35,504 nt of DNA from Methylococcaceae bacterium (lineage in GTDB: Bacteria; Pseudomonadota; Gammaproteobacteria; Methylococcales; Methylomonadaceae), in contig JAKIUK010000043.1 in assembly GCA_021647585.1 (NCBI GenBank), forward strand, positions 1 through 35,504, given 5' to 3'. Made by a program: the position numbers and the translations under genes. Shown here one piece after another: positions 17,470-25,933 of the stretch; position 1 is the stretch's first letter, and each line of letters opens with the position of its first letter. Below the pieces are notes generated by a model, which was not told the origin of the DNA, made no database searches, and worked only from the letters and a program-made list of their open reading frames with translations.

Positions 17470-18297
17470 ATGAAACGGTTTTTTTTATTAAATATTTCTC
17501 TTTGGCAACAACGCCTTAAACTATATTTGTCTGCAGCTTTAATCGGTGCACTAACAGGCGTTTTTATTCTCTATCCAATTTATGATTTTATTTTTATTTA
17601 TGAAATTGAAAGTGATATACATAACCAAATAATTACGGCATTTCGTTACACTTTAACACAATTAAAATCATCATTTTCTGGTGGAACCCCTGATAAAACT
17701 CTATTGCTCGCCCAAATTGGTGCTGTATTCGGCCTTATCATTGCGTTGGTTTATGAAAGACTGCATTGGCGTATACAAAATATTCATCAATTAAGTACTG
17801 AATTATCAGTCCATATAAAAACACTCATACAACAAGGAGAAAACCCTTTACTTGAATTCAAATCATCCTTTCGTTGGGATTTTGAACAAAACTGTACAAA
17901 TCGTGAATTAGAAGCCGTCATTTTAAAGACTATTGCTGGATTTTTAAACAGTTCGACAGGCGGTACGCTATTAATTGGTGTTTCAGATAATGGTGACATT
18001 ATCGGCTTAGAAAGAGACTATCTAACACTAAAAAGGCAAGATCAAGATGGTTTTGAGCAAGCAATTATCACGGCTATTTCAACGAAATTAGGTGCTGACT
18101 TATGTCAGTTCGTGAAAGTTCTCTTTCATGTAGTTGAGAATAAACATGTCTGTCGCTTAATTATTAATGCCTCCCCTCACCCAGTATTTTTAAAGCAAGG
18201 GAAACTACTAAAATTTTATCTACGAACAGGGGGAGGCACAAGGGACTTAAATATAAAAGAAGCCGTTGATTTTATAATTCACCGTTGGCATCGATGA
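17470..18297 (+). CDS. Membrane-anchored Schlafen AlbA_2 domain protein
   Basis: A 275-aa protein with two N-terminal membrane helices (about 18-40 and 77-96) with a segment of about 36 residues between them, then a cytoplasmic AlbA_2 (Schlafen-type, PF04326-like) domain at about 125-265. Visible features are LLEFKSSFRWDF (E-F-K motif), AGFLNSSTGGTLLIGVSDNG (the glycine-rich core), a DIIGLERDY strand and FYLRTGGGTRDLNIKEAVD. AlbA_2 domains are usually joined to DNA-binding or ATPase modules in transcription or defence proteins; here the partner is a membrane anchor. The ATG follows the antiporter stop directly. I infer that it senses a nucleotide or nucleic acid and acts on the antiporter, but no data show this. 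Confidence 0.82.
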   Translation: MKRFFLLNISLWQQRLKLYLSAALIGALTGVFILYPIYDFIFIYEIESDIHNQIITAFRYTLTQLKSSFSGGTPDKTLLLAQIGAVFGLIIALVYERLHWRIQNIHQLSTELSVHIKTLIQQGENPLLEFKSSFRWDFEQNCTNRELEAVILKTIAGFLNSSTGGTLLIGVSDNGDIIGLERDYLTLKRQDQDGFEQAIITAISTKLGADLCQFVKVLFHVVENKHVCRLIINASPHPVFLKQGKLLKFYLRTGGGTRDLNIKEAVDFIIHRWHR

Positions 18298-18400
18298 CAT
18301 TATTTGTGAAAACGGAATGCTGAAATTGCTATTACCACTACTTTGCTCATGTAACTTCTGTTTTGACATATTACAGAGATTTGTTATTTTTCCGAGTGTT

Positions 18401-19270
18401 TCAGCGTCTTATTACTACAAATGCACTAATAACAATCAATAGCCAAAAACTAACCAGCATGCCTATTACGCCATCATAAGAACTGACTAAATAAAAATAA
18501 TCCGCATTACCGTCTAATGAAGAGATGTTTTTTGTTATTTTGATTAAAAACACCCAGGCAGTGTGGCAGCCAATACAAAAACCTAAGCCTAATCCTTTAT
18601 ACAACCGTGCTCCCCCTAAGAAAATACCCACCATAAATAAAGCAAAAAAGGCTGAAAGGTTTTTAAGGCTAACGGCATTGTCTAAAGCGTTAGCAATTAA
18701 TTGGAAGCCACTGAACAGGGTAATATCCTCATAAGCGATATCAATATCTGCTTTTAGAAAATGCAATCCTGCATAGCAAATAGCTGAAATAATAATAGCA
18801 CTAAACTTAGAAAAGTATTTATATTGTGAGCTAAGTAAAAGTCCACGAAATATGGGTTCTTCTATTAAAGAAATTAATAATGCAGGTAATAGTGCTGACA
18901 ATAGCAACATTTTAATTATTGAAAATACTATCCATGGTTTTTCAACATCAAACACGCGAATGCCCAAAAAAAACAACAGGCTAATAATGGGTAATAATAC
19001 GACCAACCCAACAACAAAGCCTTTTAGTGCTTCACGATAAAAAACAGGCTTAGCTGTAAATCCTATGTCTGACCAACTTAGTTTGAGGTATTTTGTTAGT
19101 GGAAAAATACTTAAAACCAAAAAAAGCTGAGTACCTTTACTAATTAATCGTTTCATAGACCATACATCGCCTAACCCGATTAAAACACCATACGTTAATA
19201 AACACGCAAGTATCATTGCAACACACAATACTGCAAGTGGGCTAAGGACGACAGTTATTTTATGAATCAT
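18401..19270 (-). CDS. CPBP-family intramembrane protease
   Basis: A 289-aa polytopic membrane protein with about eight hydrophobic segments. It has the CPBP (Abi, Rce1-like) motifs: EEPIFRG with Glu137, Glu138 and Arg142, CYAGLHF with His170, and IGCHTAW with His236. These form the proposed active site of Rce1-type glutamate-dependent proteases. Bacterial members process peptides or act as partners of other membrane proteins; the substrate here is unknown. The gene converges on the antiporter/AlbA_2 set and is followed by nothing on its own strand until the left side of the window. It lies 49 bp after a PEMT/ICMT-like methyltransferase gene. In eukaryotes Rce1 and ICMT work in series on CAAX proteins, so the pairing catches the eye, though it is probably chance. 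No clear ribosome site. Confidence 0.87.
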   Translation of the reverse strand: MIHKITVVLSPLAVLCVAMILACLLTYGVLIGLGDVWSMKRLISKGTQLFLVLSIFPLTKYLKLSWSDIGFTAKPVFYREALKGFVVGLVVLLPIISLLFFLGIRVFDVEKPWIVFSIIKMLLLSALLPALLISLIEEPIFRGLLLSSQYKYFSKFSAIIISAICYAGLHFLKADIDIAYEDITLFSGFQLIANALDNAVSLKNLSAFFALFMVGIFLGGARLYKGLGLGFCIGCHTAWVFLIKITKNISSLDGNADYFYLVSSYDGVIGMLVSFWLLIVISAFVVIRR

Positions 19271-19319
19271 TAAAGGTATTTATTGCGCTTGCTTAACAAC
19301 ATAGTTGCGTATACCTTGT

Positions 19320-20033
19320 CTACAAACCTTGTAATTTATTAGATTTTTTAAGATAACGGATGCCAAAATAAAGAGCCGTTAATAACGGTATAAAAACCAC
19401 TAACAACTGGCTGCGAAGCTGTGTATCCTGATTAGTGAGTTCGGGATATTTGAATAATAAAATTAACAAAATACCCAACGACCAAATAAACACAGAGGAG
19501 TTTTCCTTGACTATCGGCCGTTGCCATCTAAAACTCATATTGTTAAATGTTGTGATCAAGCCAGAAAAGCTGGGTATCCAGCGATTAACCTGCTGGCAAT
19601 AAACATCAAAATCCTGACCAAACTTAGTCCTTAAATAATTTTCTTCCGCTAAAACAATTGCCTGATATATAAACATAAAAGCAGGGACAAAAATTATTAT
19701 ATAGAGCAACGAATTTGCTAGTATACCAAGACCCGCTAATTTAAGAATATTTCCTATATATAATGGATTCCGGCAGTGATTAAAAATACCGCCTGTTACT
19801 AAACGAGAGGCATAAACCTTTTTGTCTTTACCACCGCGATCAATGTAATCAAATCCAACGGTTGCCCATCGAATCACTTGTCCAAGAATAGTAATAAACA
19901 AACCTAACCACAGAGTTAAATAATGCTGTTCAGAACTCACTATTTCGGTAGAAGGAATGAAAAGAGCTAAATATAAGGGGATAAATACCCAGTTTCGGTA
20001 TTTAAAAAAGAAATTTCCTATTTGAATCATCAT
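19320..20033 (-). CDS. Membrane methyltransferase, PEMT/ICMT family
   Basis: A 237-aa polytopic protein. The segment RNPLYIGN (88-95), preceded by GGIFNHC, and the pair Glu130-Glu131 in VLAEENYLRTKFG are the S-adenosylmethionine-binding features of the isoprenylcysteine/phospholipid methyltransferase family. Four helices precede or surround this core and two more follow (about 174-225), an addition compared with the shortest family members. The frame is open to 20072, but the ATG at 20033 overlaps the stop of the CmoA-like gene as TAATG and lies behind AAGGA. A second ATG at 20030 has better spacing. Translation is coupled to the CmoA-like gene. The substrate (a phospholipid amine or small thiol) cannot be told from sequence. 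Confidence 0.82.
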   Translation of the reverse strand: MMIQIGNFFFKYRNWVFIPLYLALFIPSTEIVSSEQHYLTLWLGLFITILGQVIRWATVGFDYIDRGGKDKKVYASRLVTGGIFNHCRNPLYIGNILKLAGLGILANSLLYIIIFVPAFMFIYQAIVLAEENYLRTKFGQDFDVYCQQVNRWIPSFSGLITTFNNMSFRWQRPIVKENSSVFIWSLGILLILLFKYPELTNQDTQLRSQLLVVFIPLLTALYFGIRYLKKSNKLQGL

Positions 20034-20761
20034 TATTCCTTGATCGCAATTAATCCGGCAAAATTGTACCACTTAAAAAATACTTCGCAATGTGAAAATC
20101 CAGCATCTCGTAATAATGTTATATTTTCACTGAGCTTATAAGGGATAAGAATATTTTCCAGTGCTTCGCGTTTTTGTGATATTTCCATCTCACTATATTG
20201 ATTGCGTCGTTTATGATTATAATAATGTTTAATAAAATCACGATTAAAAACGCTATCTTCAGCCAGTATTTTTTCAGTCAGAATTAATACCCCCCCACTA
20301 TTTAAACCGTCAAAAATATCTTTTAACAACTTGGCTCTATTAATCGGACGGACAAATTGCAATGTTAAACACAAAATCACAACAGAAGCATTGGAAATTT
20401 CAATATTTTGATTTAAGTCTCCAAAGCGCAATTCAAAGGGACGCCGAAATTCAACATCTTCTAATTTGGATCGACATTTATCGAGCATTTTTTTTGAATC
20501 ATCAATGCCAATAAAACGAATATCATCGGCCACACTTGTATTCATTCCTATTAATGTTGTTCCTGTGGCACAACCCAAATCATAAACATCAGTCCCCGTT
20601 TGTGCGTGATCAGCGGATAGTTCTGCCATCATGCGCTGCATTTCACCATAAAAAGGTACTGAGCGGTTTACCATGTCATCAAATACGCTGGCAACTGTAG
20701 TGTCGAATTTAAAATCCTCGACTTTTTGGATTTCCTCTTTAAAAACTTGATCTTTATTCAT
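20033..20761 (-). CDS. CmoA-like carboxy-S-adenosylmethionine synthase
   Basis: A 242-aa class I SAM-fold enzyme. CmoA converts SAM and prephenate to carboxy-SAM, which CmoB uses on wobble uridine 34 of tRNA. Matches to E. coli CmoA include FDDMVNRSVPFY (27-38), VYDLGCATGTT (59-69), LTLQFVRPI, YSEMEISQKREALENI (189-204; Arg198 corresponds to the arginine that holds the carboxyl group), and WYNFAGLIAIK at the end. The length agrees with 247 aa in E. coli. The ATG at 20761 is chosen; the upstream extension to 20800 begins with TTG and has no family match. There is no cmoB next to it, unlike the common cmoAB pair; instead it overlaps a membrane methyltransferase gene. Divergence in the first 20 residues and the DLGCATGTT loop leaves room for a related but different reaction. 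Confidence 0.78.
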   Translation of the reverse strand: MNKDQVFKEEIQKVEDFKFDTTVASVFDDMVNRSVPFYGEMQRMMAELSADHAQTGTDVYDLGCATGTTLIGMNTSVADDIRFIGIDDSKKMLDKCRSKLEDVEFRRPFELRFGDLNQNIEISNASVVILCLTLQFVRPINRAKLLKDIFDGLNSGGVLILTEKILAEDSVFNRDFIKHYYNHKRRNQYSEMEISQKREALENILIPYKLSENITLLRDAGFSHCEVFFKWYNFAGLIAIKE

Positions 20762-21366
20762 GTATATATTTTGTGATTTGTAAATAAAATAAAAGCTCAA
20801 AATATGCTAAGAATTTACTCAGATAATCATCAGCTTGTTCTTCAAATATGCTTGACATTAATGCCAAGCCAAGTGTTATAGAGACACATTTGCAGAGTAA
20901 GTCGGCGTATGCACGTTTGTACTATACTGCACTATTCACTTGTTATTCCTTAGCATGAAATAAGCCAACTTGGCTGAAGCTTGTAGATAATCAGGTAAAA
21001 TTATAACACTTTTCAAAATCCCTTATAGTTTGTAATAATTCAGAAAGGTTCTAACAAGGTCACTTCAAGCATAATTGTGCTGTAAAAAAAATGCTATTGA
21101 TATACAGCATGAATATACAGTTACGAATTATTCACTAATAGTTACTACTTTAACTTTCTTTAACATACATAGCGATGATATGTTCCAGGTCATGAAAACT
21201 CAGTTCAACCTGGCGTATATACTACCGTACAGGCATAGAATATTTTTATCTCCAGTGTCTAACTGATTAAAATACCAGGTGGTAGCACAAAACACACGAG
21301 AGTTACAGCTAAGATAGTTTTTTAATCTCATAGAAAGCAAATACTTTTTTTAAGGTGAATTGGTCT
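20762..21366. other. 605-bp intergenic stretch without a supported gene
   Basis: This AT-rich stretch lies between mgtE and the CmoA-like gene. A 63-codon frame at 21075-21266 has no ribosome site and no recognisable protein. Small palindromes are present (AGCCAACTTGGCT at 20963-20975; TGCTGTA/TACAGCA at 21078-21109), none with terminator form. The promoter of the CmoA-like gene should lie near 20770-20850. No tRNA or known RNA was recognised. Confidence 0.5.
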
Positions 21367-22719
21367 TCAGATTAATATAATTTCAGCCAAGCCCAAAAAC
21401 ACAAAAAAGCCTATTGCATCAGTCGCAGTTGTAAGTAATAAGGGTGATGCAATAGCGGGATCACCACCAAATTTTTTAATTAACAGGGGAATCATCGAGC
21501 CAGTTAAACCGGCAACCGCCAGATTAATGATAATCGCTATGGCTATCACTAAGCCAAGCAATATTTGCTGAAACCATATAAAGGTAATGATCGAAACCAC
21601 TCCACCCATTATCATGCCATTAATACCCCCTATAACAATTTCCCGTTTAATCACAGGGAACGCATTATTCCAGTCAATCTGGTGTAAGGCAAGTTTTCTG
21701 ACCGTTACTGTCACAGCCTGATTGCCAACATTACCACCTAATGCGGCAACAATAGGCATCAGCACAGCAAGCGCTACTAACTGTTCAATCGTATCTTTAT
21801 ACAAGCTCACAATAAAGGCTGCACAGCATAATGCAACCAGGTTGATAAATAACCAGTGTAAACGCGCTTTTCGTGCTGAGTCAAGGCTCTCTTCTTCCGC
21901 TTCATAGTCGGTGCCAGCCATTTTCAGTGCCTGGTTATGTTCTTGCATACGGATTAAATCATAGACATCTTCGAATACAATGCGGCCTTGTAATTGTTCC
22001 TTGTCATTGACAACGGCAATAATACTTAGCTCGTATTCTTCAAATATTTGTATCACTTTTTCTACCGGTGTCGTGGCATGAACACTCAACGGTTTATGAT
22101 GATGAATCGTAGCCTGTGCAATAATTGTTTGCATCGTGTCATTCTCATCGAACAATATCAAATCGGTAAAATGGAGTATTCCTACTAAGTGCTGTTCAGC
22201 ATCTACAACAAATAATTTAAAGATGGGACTATTCGGTTCCTCCTTTCTGAAGATGCGAATTTTTTGTTTGACTTGTGACAATGTATCCGTCAATTCTGCC
22301 GATAACAATTCCATTTGCATATACGCACCCGCCTGATCAGCAGAAAATTGAGAAAGATGTGAAATCTCTGCTTGTTCATCGGGTGCTAGTAAACAATAGG
22401 TGCTTTTAGCATAGTCTTGATCATATTGTTTTACACGTTGTAAAAAATCGGTCAAATCATCACTGGCAAGATAGGATAAAGCAGCTGCCATTTTTTTATG
22501 GGGAATGCGTGAAAAGGCTTCTCCAAAAATATCACTGGGTAATTCAATGAGTATTTTGCACAGGTTTTCTAGAGGAAATCTGGCAATTTCAGCAAAAAAA
22601 CTACCAACATCGGTTTCATATTGCTGCTGTAATTGTCTGGCAATTTTTATTGGCTGTTTAAACTTCTTTTCTACGGCACTATGGTGATGATTTTTAACAT
22701 TATATTGCATGTTTGTCAT
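21367..22719 (-). CDS. mgtE: Magnesium transporter MgtE
   Basis: A 450-aa Mg2+ channel/transporter, the usual length for the family. It has the N-terminal helical superhelix domain (about 30-130, with PSDIFGEAFSRIPHKKMAAAL), tandem CBS domains (about 140-265, with VVDAEQHLVGILHFTDL and VVNDKEQLQGRIVFEDV), the connecting helix, and five membrane helices (about 290-450) with PIVAALGGNVGNQA and DPAIASPLLLTTATDAIGFF, the pore and Mg2+-site segments. Intracellular Mg2+ is sensed by the N and CBS domains. The start may be 22719 or the ATG at 22710; neither has a clear ribosome site. It follows trkA by 137 bp on the same strand. That leader is too short for a standard M-box, and I do not see one. 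Confidence 0.93.
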   Translation of the reverse strand: MTNMQYNVKNHHHSAVEKKFKQPIKIARQLQQQYETDVGSFFAEIARFPLENLCKILIELPSDIFGEAFSRIPHKKMAAALSYLASDDLTDFLQRVKQYDQDYAKSTYCLLAPDEQAEISHLSQFSADQAGAYMQMELLSAELTDTLSQVKQKIRIFRKEEPNSPIFKLFVVDAEQHLVGILHFTDLILFDENDTMQTIIAQATIHHHKPLSVHATTPVEKVIQIFEEYELSIIAVVNDKEQLQGRIVFEDVYDLIRMQEHNQALKMAGTDYEAEEESLDSARKARLHWLFINLVALCCAAFIVSLYKDTIEQLVALAVLMPIVAALGGNVGNQAVTVTVRKLALHQIDWNNAFPVIKREIVIGGINGMIMGGVVSIITFIWFQQILLGLVIAIAIIINLAVAGLTGSMIPLLIKKFGGDPAIASPLLLTTATDAIGFFVFLGLAEIILI

Positions 22720-22803
22720 GATATTAAGGGCAGGTAATTTTTTTTAAATGCTTGATCTAAAAGTGTGTTGAGTGCTATCGAAAAATAAACTGATATATGA
22801 ATT

Positions 22804-22826
22804 AAAAATCAACTGTAATGATTTTT
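22804..22826 (-). terminator. Hairpin with T-tract between trkA and mgtE
   Basis: AAAAATCA and TGATTTTT form a perfect 8-bp stem around a 7-base loop, 31 bases past the trkA stop. On the minus strand it ends in TTTTT. The stem has only one G-C pair, so it may be a weak terminator, and its symmetry means it could work on either strand. Confidence 0.35.
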
Positions 22827-22856
22827 ACCATTGAAAGTTCAGTAGATTCCACTTGT

Positions 22857-23543
22857 TCATTCAACTTCATCTTGAACTTTATTATCGGCCGGCACGTTGA
22901 TATTCAATACATGTTTGTTTAAATAGTCCAAATTACGACTATGCGTGAGTATGACAATTTCATCATCCACCTTAAAGTTAAAATCTGCATTGGGGATTTT
23001 GAATTTACCCTCTCGGTAAATACAGATAATCTGGCACTCATCAGGTAACTGTAATGAATTGATTACGGCTTCTGTTTCAGTCTGAACAACAAAAGAAAAA
23101 ACCCGTGCCTCATCCTTGATCAAAGCACTTAATGCCAGCAAGTCTTGTCCTTCGACCATATCCGCAAGGTAATGTCCGGTCGTTTGATCAGGAATAATGG
23201 TATCTGTTAAGCCGAGTTCCAAACAAATATGCTCAAATTCTGGATCTTCTATTTTAGTAATAATACGTTTAAAACCAAGAGAACGACCGACTAGACTGCT
23301 AATAATGTTGGCCTGATCATTTCCTGTCAGACAAAACAGATAATCAACATCTTTAGGATCAGTTTCTCCAAGAATGGCGGGTTTACTTCCATCGCCATAG
23401 ACAAATCCACAATCAAGTTCATTTGATAAGGCATCAATTAACGCTTTGTCTTTTTCAACAATAATCACTTCATGCGCTTTTTTTAACAGCTCATTTGCTG
23501 TCATGATTGCCAAAGAACTTGCTCCTAGGAATACGACTCTCAT
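22857..23543 (-). CDS. trkA: TrkA-like K+ uptake regulatory subunit (RCK protein)
   Basis: A 228-aa cytoplasmic RCK protein that gates the TrkH K+ channel. RCK_N covers about 1-120 (with VIIVEKDKALIDAL, GFVYGDGSKPAIL and FCLTGNDQANIISSLVGRS) and RCK_C about 135-215 (FKIPNADFNFKVDDEIVIL). It is half the size of E. coli TrkA (two RCK pairs), like KtrA-type single units. The dinucleotide-binding loop reads FLGASSLAIM: only the first glycine of GxGxxG remains, so nucleotide binding may differ. I recall the same GASSLA loop in related proteobacterial TrkH partners. The gene overlaps trkH by 4 bases (ATGA), so the two subunits are made together. Confidence 0.9.
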   Translation of the reverse strand: MRVVFLGASSLAIMTANELLKKAHEVIIVEKDKALIDALSNELDCGFVYGDGSKPAILGETDPKDVDYLFCLTGNDQANIISSLVGRSLGFKRIITKIEDPEFEHICLELGLTDTIIPDQTTGHYLADMVEGQDLLALSALIKDEARVFSFVVQTETEAVINSLQLPDECQIICIYREGKFKIPNADFNFKVDDEIVILTHSRNLDYLNKHVLNINVPADNKVQDEVE

Positions 23544-25006
23544 AATTCATCAACTCTCTTACCAAACCATGTTTTTGGATATAAGCAAACCAGCAATGCA
23601 ATAATTTCAACACGTCCAGCCAACATATCAAAACAAAGCACTATTTTTAGTACAGGCGATAATTCCGTCTGAGTAATACCAGATGATAGGCCTACTGTTG
23701 CAGTCGCTGAAACCACTTCAAAAAGTGCATCCAAAGGATGATAGTTCATTGCGACAAAAGGTAACCAGGAAAAAAATATCAGTGCGATAAACCATCCGAG
23801 CAAGGTAAAAACATTTATTATCTCTTCTGAATAAATTGTCTTACCAGCCAGTTTTGGCTCAAAAACCACATGGCTGGGCATTGCTGTCCGTTGAATAGTG
23901 AAGTGCATGAGCTTTATAAGAATCAACAAGCGTAACACTTTGAAGCCGCCAGCTGTCGAACCTATATCACCACCTATCGCCATAGACAAAGTAACGATAC
24001 CTTTGACCAATGGATCCAGATTTGCAATATTTAAACTGCTGAACCCCGTCGTCGTTTGTGCAGAAAGTGCTAATAACAAAGCTTGTTTAGCTGATGTAAG
24101 CCAGTCTATGTTGCCATTTTTTGCTATAACTACAGTCAAAATAATTGAGACACTAGCGATTAACAAGATCATGGCAAGCGTTTCCTGGGCTGATGTGGAC
24201 TGCCTGAAATTGCGCTGATATATATGATAATATAAAGGTAAAGATATCGCACCCAATAACCCTATGCAAGACAGAAGCATCTGGATTGACCAGCCATTAA
24301 ATTCAGCCAGGCTATTGTTAAAACTGGAAAAACCGCCGGTTGAGACAGCGCTCAGTGAATGTATCAGTGCTATAAAGCCATCAACCCCCGAAAAAAACAA
24401 TACAAGTGTAGATAAAATTGTCAGTAACAAATAAACCTGAGTTACCTGCCTCGCATGTCGGCGAATCCCCATGACGCCACCATCGCGGTCAAACTCCTTG
24501 CACAGTAGGCGTCGATTACCCGGTTGCTGACCAATCAACAAAGCAATGGCTAACACCACGAACCCTAATCCACCATACCACTGTATCCAGGCACGAGCAA
24601 ACAGAAAGCTTCTTGGCTTATCCTCTACATCAGCCAAAGTCGATAAGCCTGTGGTAGTGATGCCTGAAACACTTTCAAATACAGCATCTATAAAAGAAAT
24701 TTTCGCCCCCATAAAGGGATAAACCATAGCTGCTGCGCCAACTAAAAATGTAATCACTGTGACCGCCAGAGCTTCATTGGTCTGGATGTGTGTAGGGACA
24801 GGCAAACGTATAAAGGATAAAGTTATGGTAACCAATACGCATGCAATTACAATAAAACGCAGTGCAATTTCATATTCAGCATAGAACAACGCGATTGTTA
24901 CCGGTAACAAAAATAGTCCCGCTTGCACAAGAGTTAGTTGCGCAACATATTTGAGAACTACCGGCCCTCTAATGGCATACATCAACAATGTTGAACGATC
25001 ATTCAT
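23540..25006 (-). CDS. trkH: K+ uptake channel/transporter TrkH
   Basis: A 488-aa integral membrane K+ transporter with four M1-P-M2 repeats. The four selectivity-filter loops are visible: ESVSGITTTGLSTL, HSLSAVSTGGFSSF, LSAQTTTGFSSLNI and VSATATVGLSSGI, each with the conserved glycine. DIGSTAGGFKVLRLLILIK and LAGRVEIIALLVCLYP near the C-terminus are typical, as is the length. It is coupled to trkA, the cytoplasmic gating ring subunit. The ATG at 25006 has no strong ribosome site. Next to Na+/H+ antiporter, MgtE and H+-ATPase genes, it fits an ion-homeostasis block. Confidence 0.95.
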   Translation of the reverse strand: MNDRSTLLMYAIRGPVVLKYVAQLTLVQAGLFLLPVTIALFYAEYEIALRFIVIACVLVTITLSFIRLPVPTHIQTNEALAVTVITFLVGAAAMVYPFMGAKISFIDAVFESVSGITTTGLSTLADVEDKPRSFLFARAWIQWYGGLGFVVLAIALLIGQQPGNRRLLCKEFDRDGGVMGIRRHARQVTQVYLLLTILSTLVLFFSGVDGFIALIHSLSAVSTGGFSSFNNSLAEFNGWSIQMLLSCIGLLGAISLPLYYHIYQRNFRQSTSAQETLAMILLIASVSIILTVVIAKNGNIDWLTSAKQALLLALSAQTTTGFSSLNIANLDPLVKGIVTLSMAIGGDIGSTAGGFKVLRLLILIKLMHFTIQRTAMPSHVVFEPKLAGKTIYSEEIINVFTLLGWFIALIFFSWLPFVAMNYHPLDALFEVVSATATVGLSSGITQTELSPVLKIVLCFDMLAGRVEIIALLVCLYPKTWFGKRVDEL

Positions 25007-25110
25007 GGGTCAACTATCTGCTTAATAAACGAATAGAAATATATTTTTAGCACTCGATTTGCAGCTTAAATTAGCAACGATTCAACATGGGATAAACCTA
25101 TGAATACATT

Positions 25111-25470
25111 CTAAGAGGATTTATTTTCACTGAAAGACATTAGCACAATCATGAGAAATATTATCACCAGCATAGGCCAGAAATAGGGTGCGATAATAAA
25201 TACCGCCAACATCATAAACAGAAATACACTTAGAAACATCAAGAACCCTATGCCCAAAAATGCAAAGACCATGAGGATACCGGTAAAAAACAGAACAGTA
25301 AGTAACGTAGGTAAAGCTGCAAAACGCATTAATGGATCTGCGACGGGTTCACCATTTACTACCAAGCTGAACTGCCCTGCTTCAGGATGGAATAAATAAA
25401 TCAGACAGGCAATTAAACTGCCAACCAGTAATATCTTGATGATCAAATGAGTATTCCGATTAATTTTCAT
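25111..25470 (-). CDS. Small membrane protein of unknown function
   Basis: A 119-aa protein, not recognised. It has an N-terminal helix (about 9-27), an extracytoplasmic-looking segment with HPEAGQFSLVVNGEPVADPLMR (positions about 28-49), then two or three strongly hydrophobic helices (50-112) and a short charged tail (SENKSS). The ATG at 25470 has AAGG about 10 bases upstream, which supports that it is real. It lies 104 bp upstream of trkH on the same strand and 53 bp after the DUF2934 gene. Confidence 0.65.
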   Translation of the reverse strand: MKINRNTHLIIKILLVGSLIACLIYLFHPEAGQFSLVVNGEPVADPLMRFAALPTLLTVLFFTGILMVFAFLGIGFLMFLSVFLFMMLAVFIIAPYFWPMLVIIFLMIVLMSFSENKSS

Positions 25471-25523
25471 GAGATTTAACCTTGCTTAAATTATTAACTC
25501 TAGCTTTTTACAAAAGAATCAGA

Positions 25524-25721
25524 TCACCATACTTCCTGATTCCAGTAGAAGCATTGCTTGTTGATCTCGTGTTTGGCTTCAAGCCAGTCATCTAATTCAT
25601 GACCGGGAGTAAAGCCTCTTTTTTCTGCTTTGTAATAGGCGCACTCTGCTATCATTTTTCGAACCTTTTCTGGGTTTGTACCCTTAATATGGACACTTGG
25701 TTGTAAATGGTTGGTAGTCAT
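25524..25721 (-). CDS. DUF2934 domain protein
   Basis: A 65-aa soluble protein. The core IAECAYYKAEKRGFTPGHELDDWLEA matches the DUF2934 pattern (an IAxxAYxxAExRGFxPGxELxDWLxAExEI helix-turn-helix-like hairpin). The function is unknown; members are common in proteobacteria and often lie beside glycogen or stress genes. The start is well supported by AGGAGA 5-6 bases before the ATG at 25721. It lies 212 bp after the alpha-glucan phosphorylase gene on the same strand. Confidence 0.87.
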   Translation of the reverse strand: MTTNHLQPSVHIKGTNPEKVRKMIAECAYYKAEKRGFTPGHELDDWLEAKHEINKQCFYWNQEVW

Positions 25722-25933
25722 TGTATTCTCCTACAAATGAATGGGATCTGATTAATCCAACTTTATTTTAACTTGTAACAGCACATATTCTGGATTGATC
25801 GAGACCTTATATAGCAGCCCCATTATTGCCATCAATTACAATCTCAGGAACGTGCACAGAATAACTTGAACAATGGGCTTTGTATTTTGTACGTCTACTT
25901 CATCAATTATCCAACTTATCCTGTGCCCATTCC

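Noticed and set aside
18401..20033. CPBP protease plus ICMT-like methyltransferase as a bacterial CAAX-processing pair
   Set aside because: The methyltransferase is translationally tied to the CmoA-like gene, not to the protease, there is no prenyltransferase, and both are large, varied families; the pairing is likely chance.
21075..21266. 63-codon plus-strand frame in the gap before mgtE
   Set aside because: No ribosome site, no recognised motif, and composition like the rest of the AT-rich gap.
22720..22856. Possible Mg2+ riboswitch (M-box) before mgtE
   Set aside because: The gap is 137 bp, shorter than an M-box with its expression platform, and none of its conserved stems could be made out.
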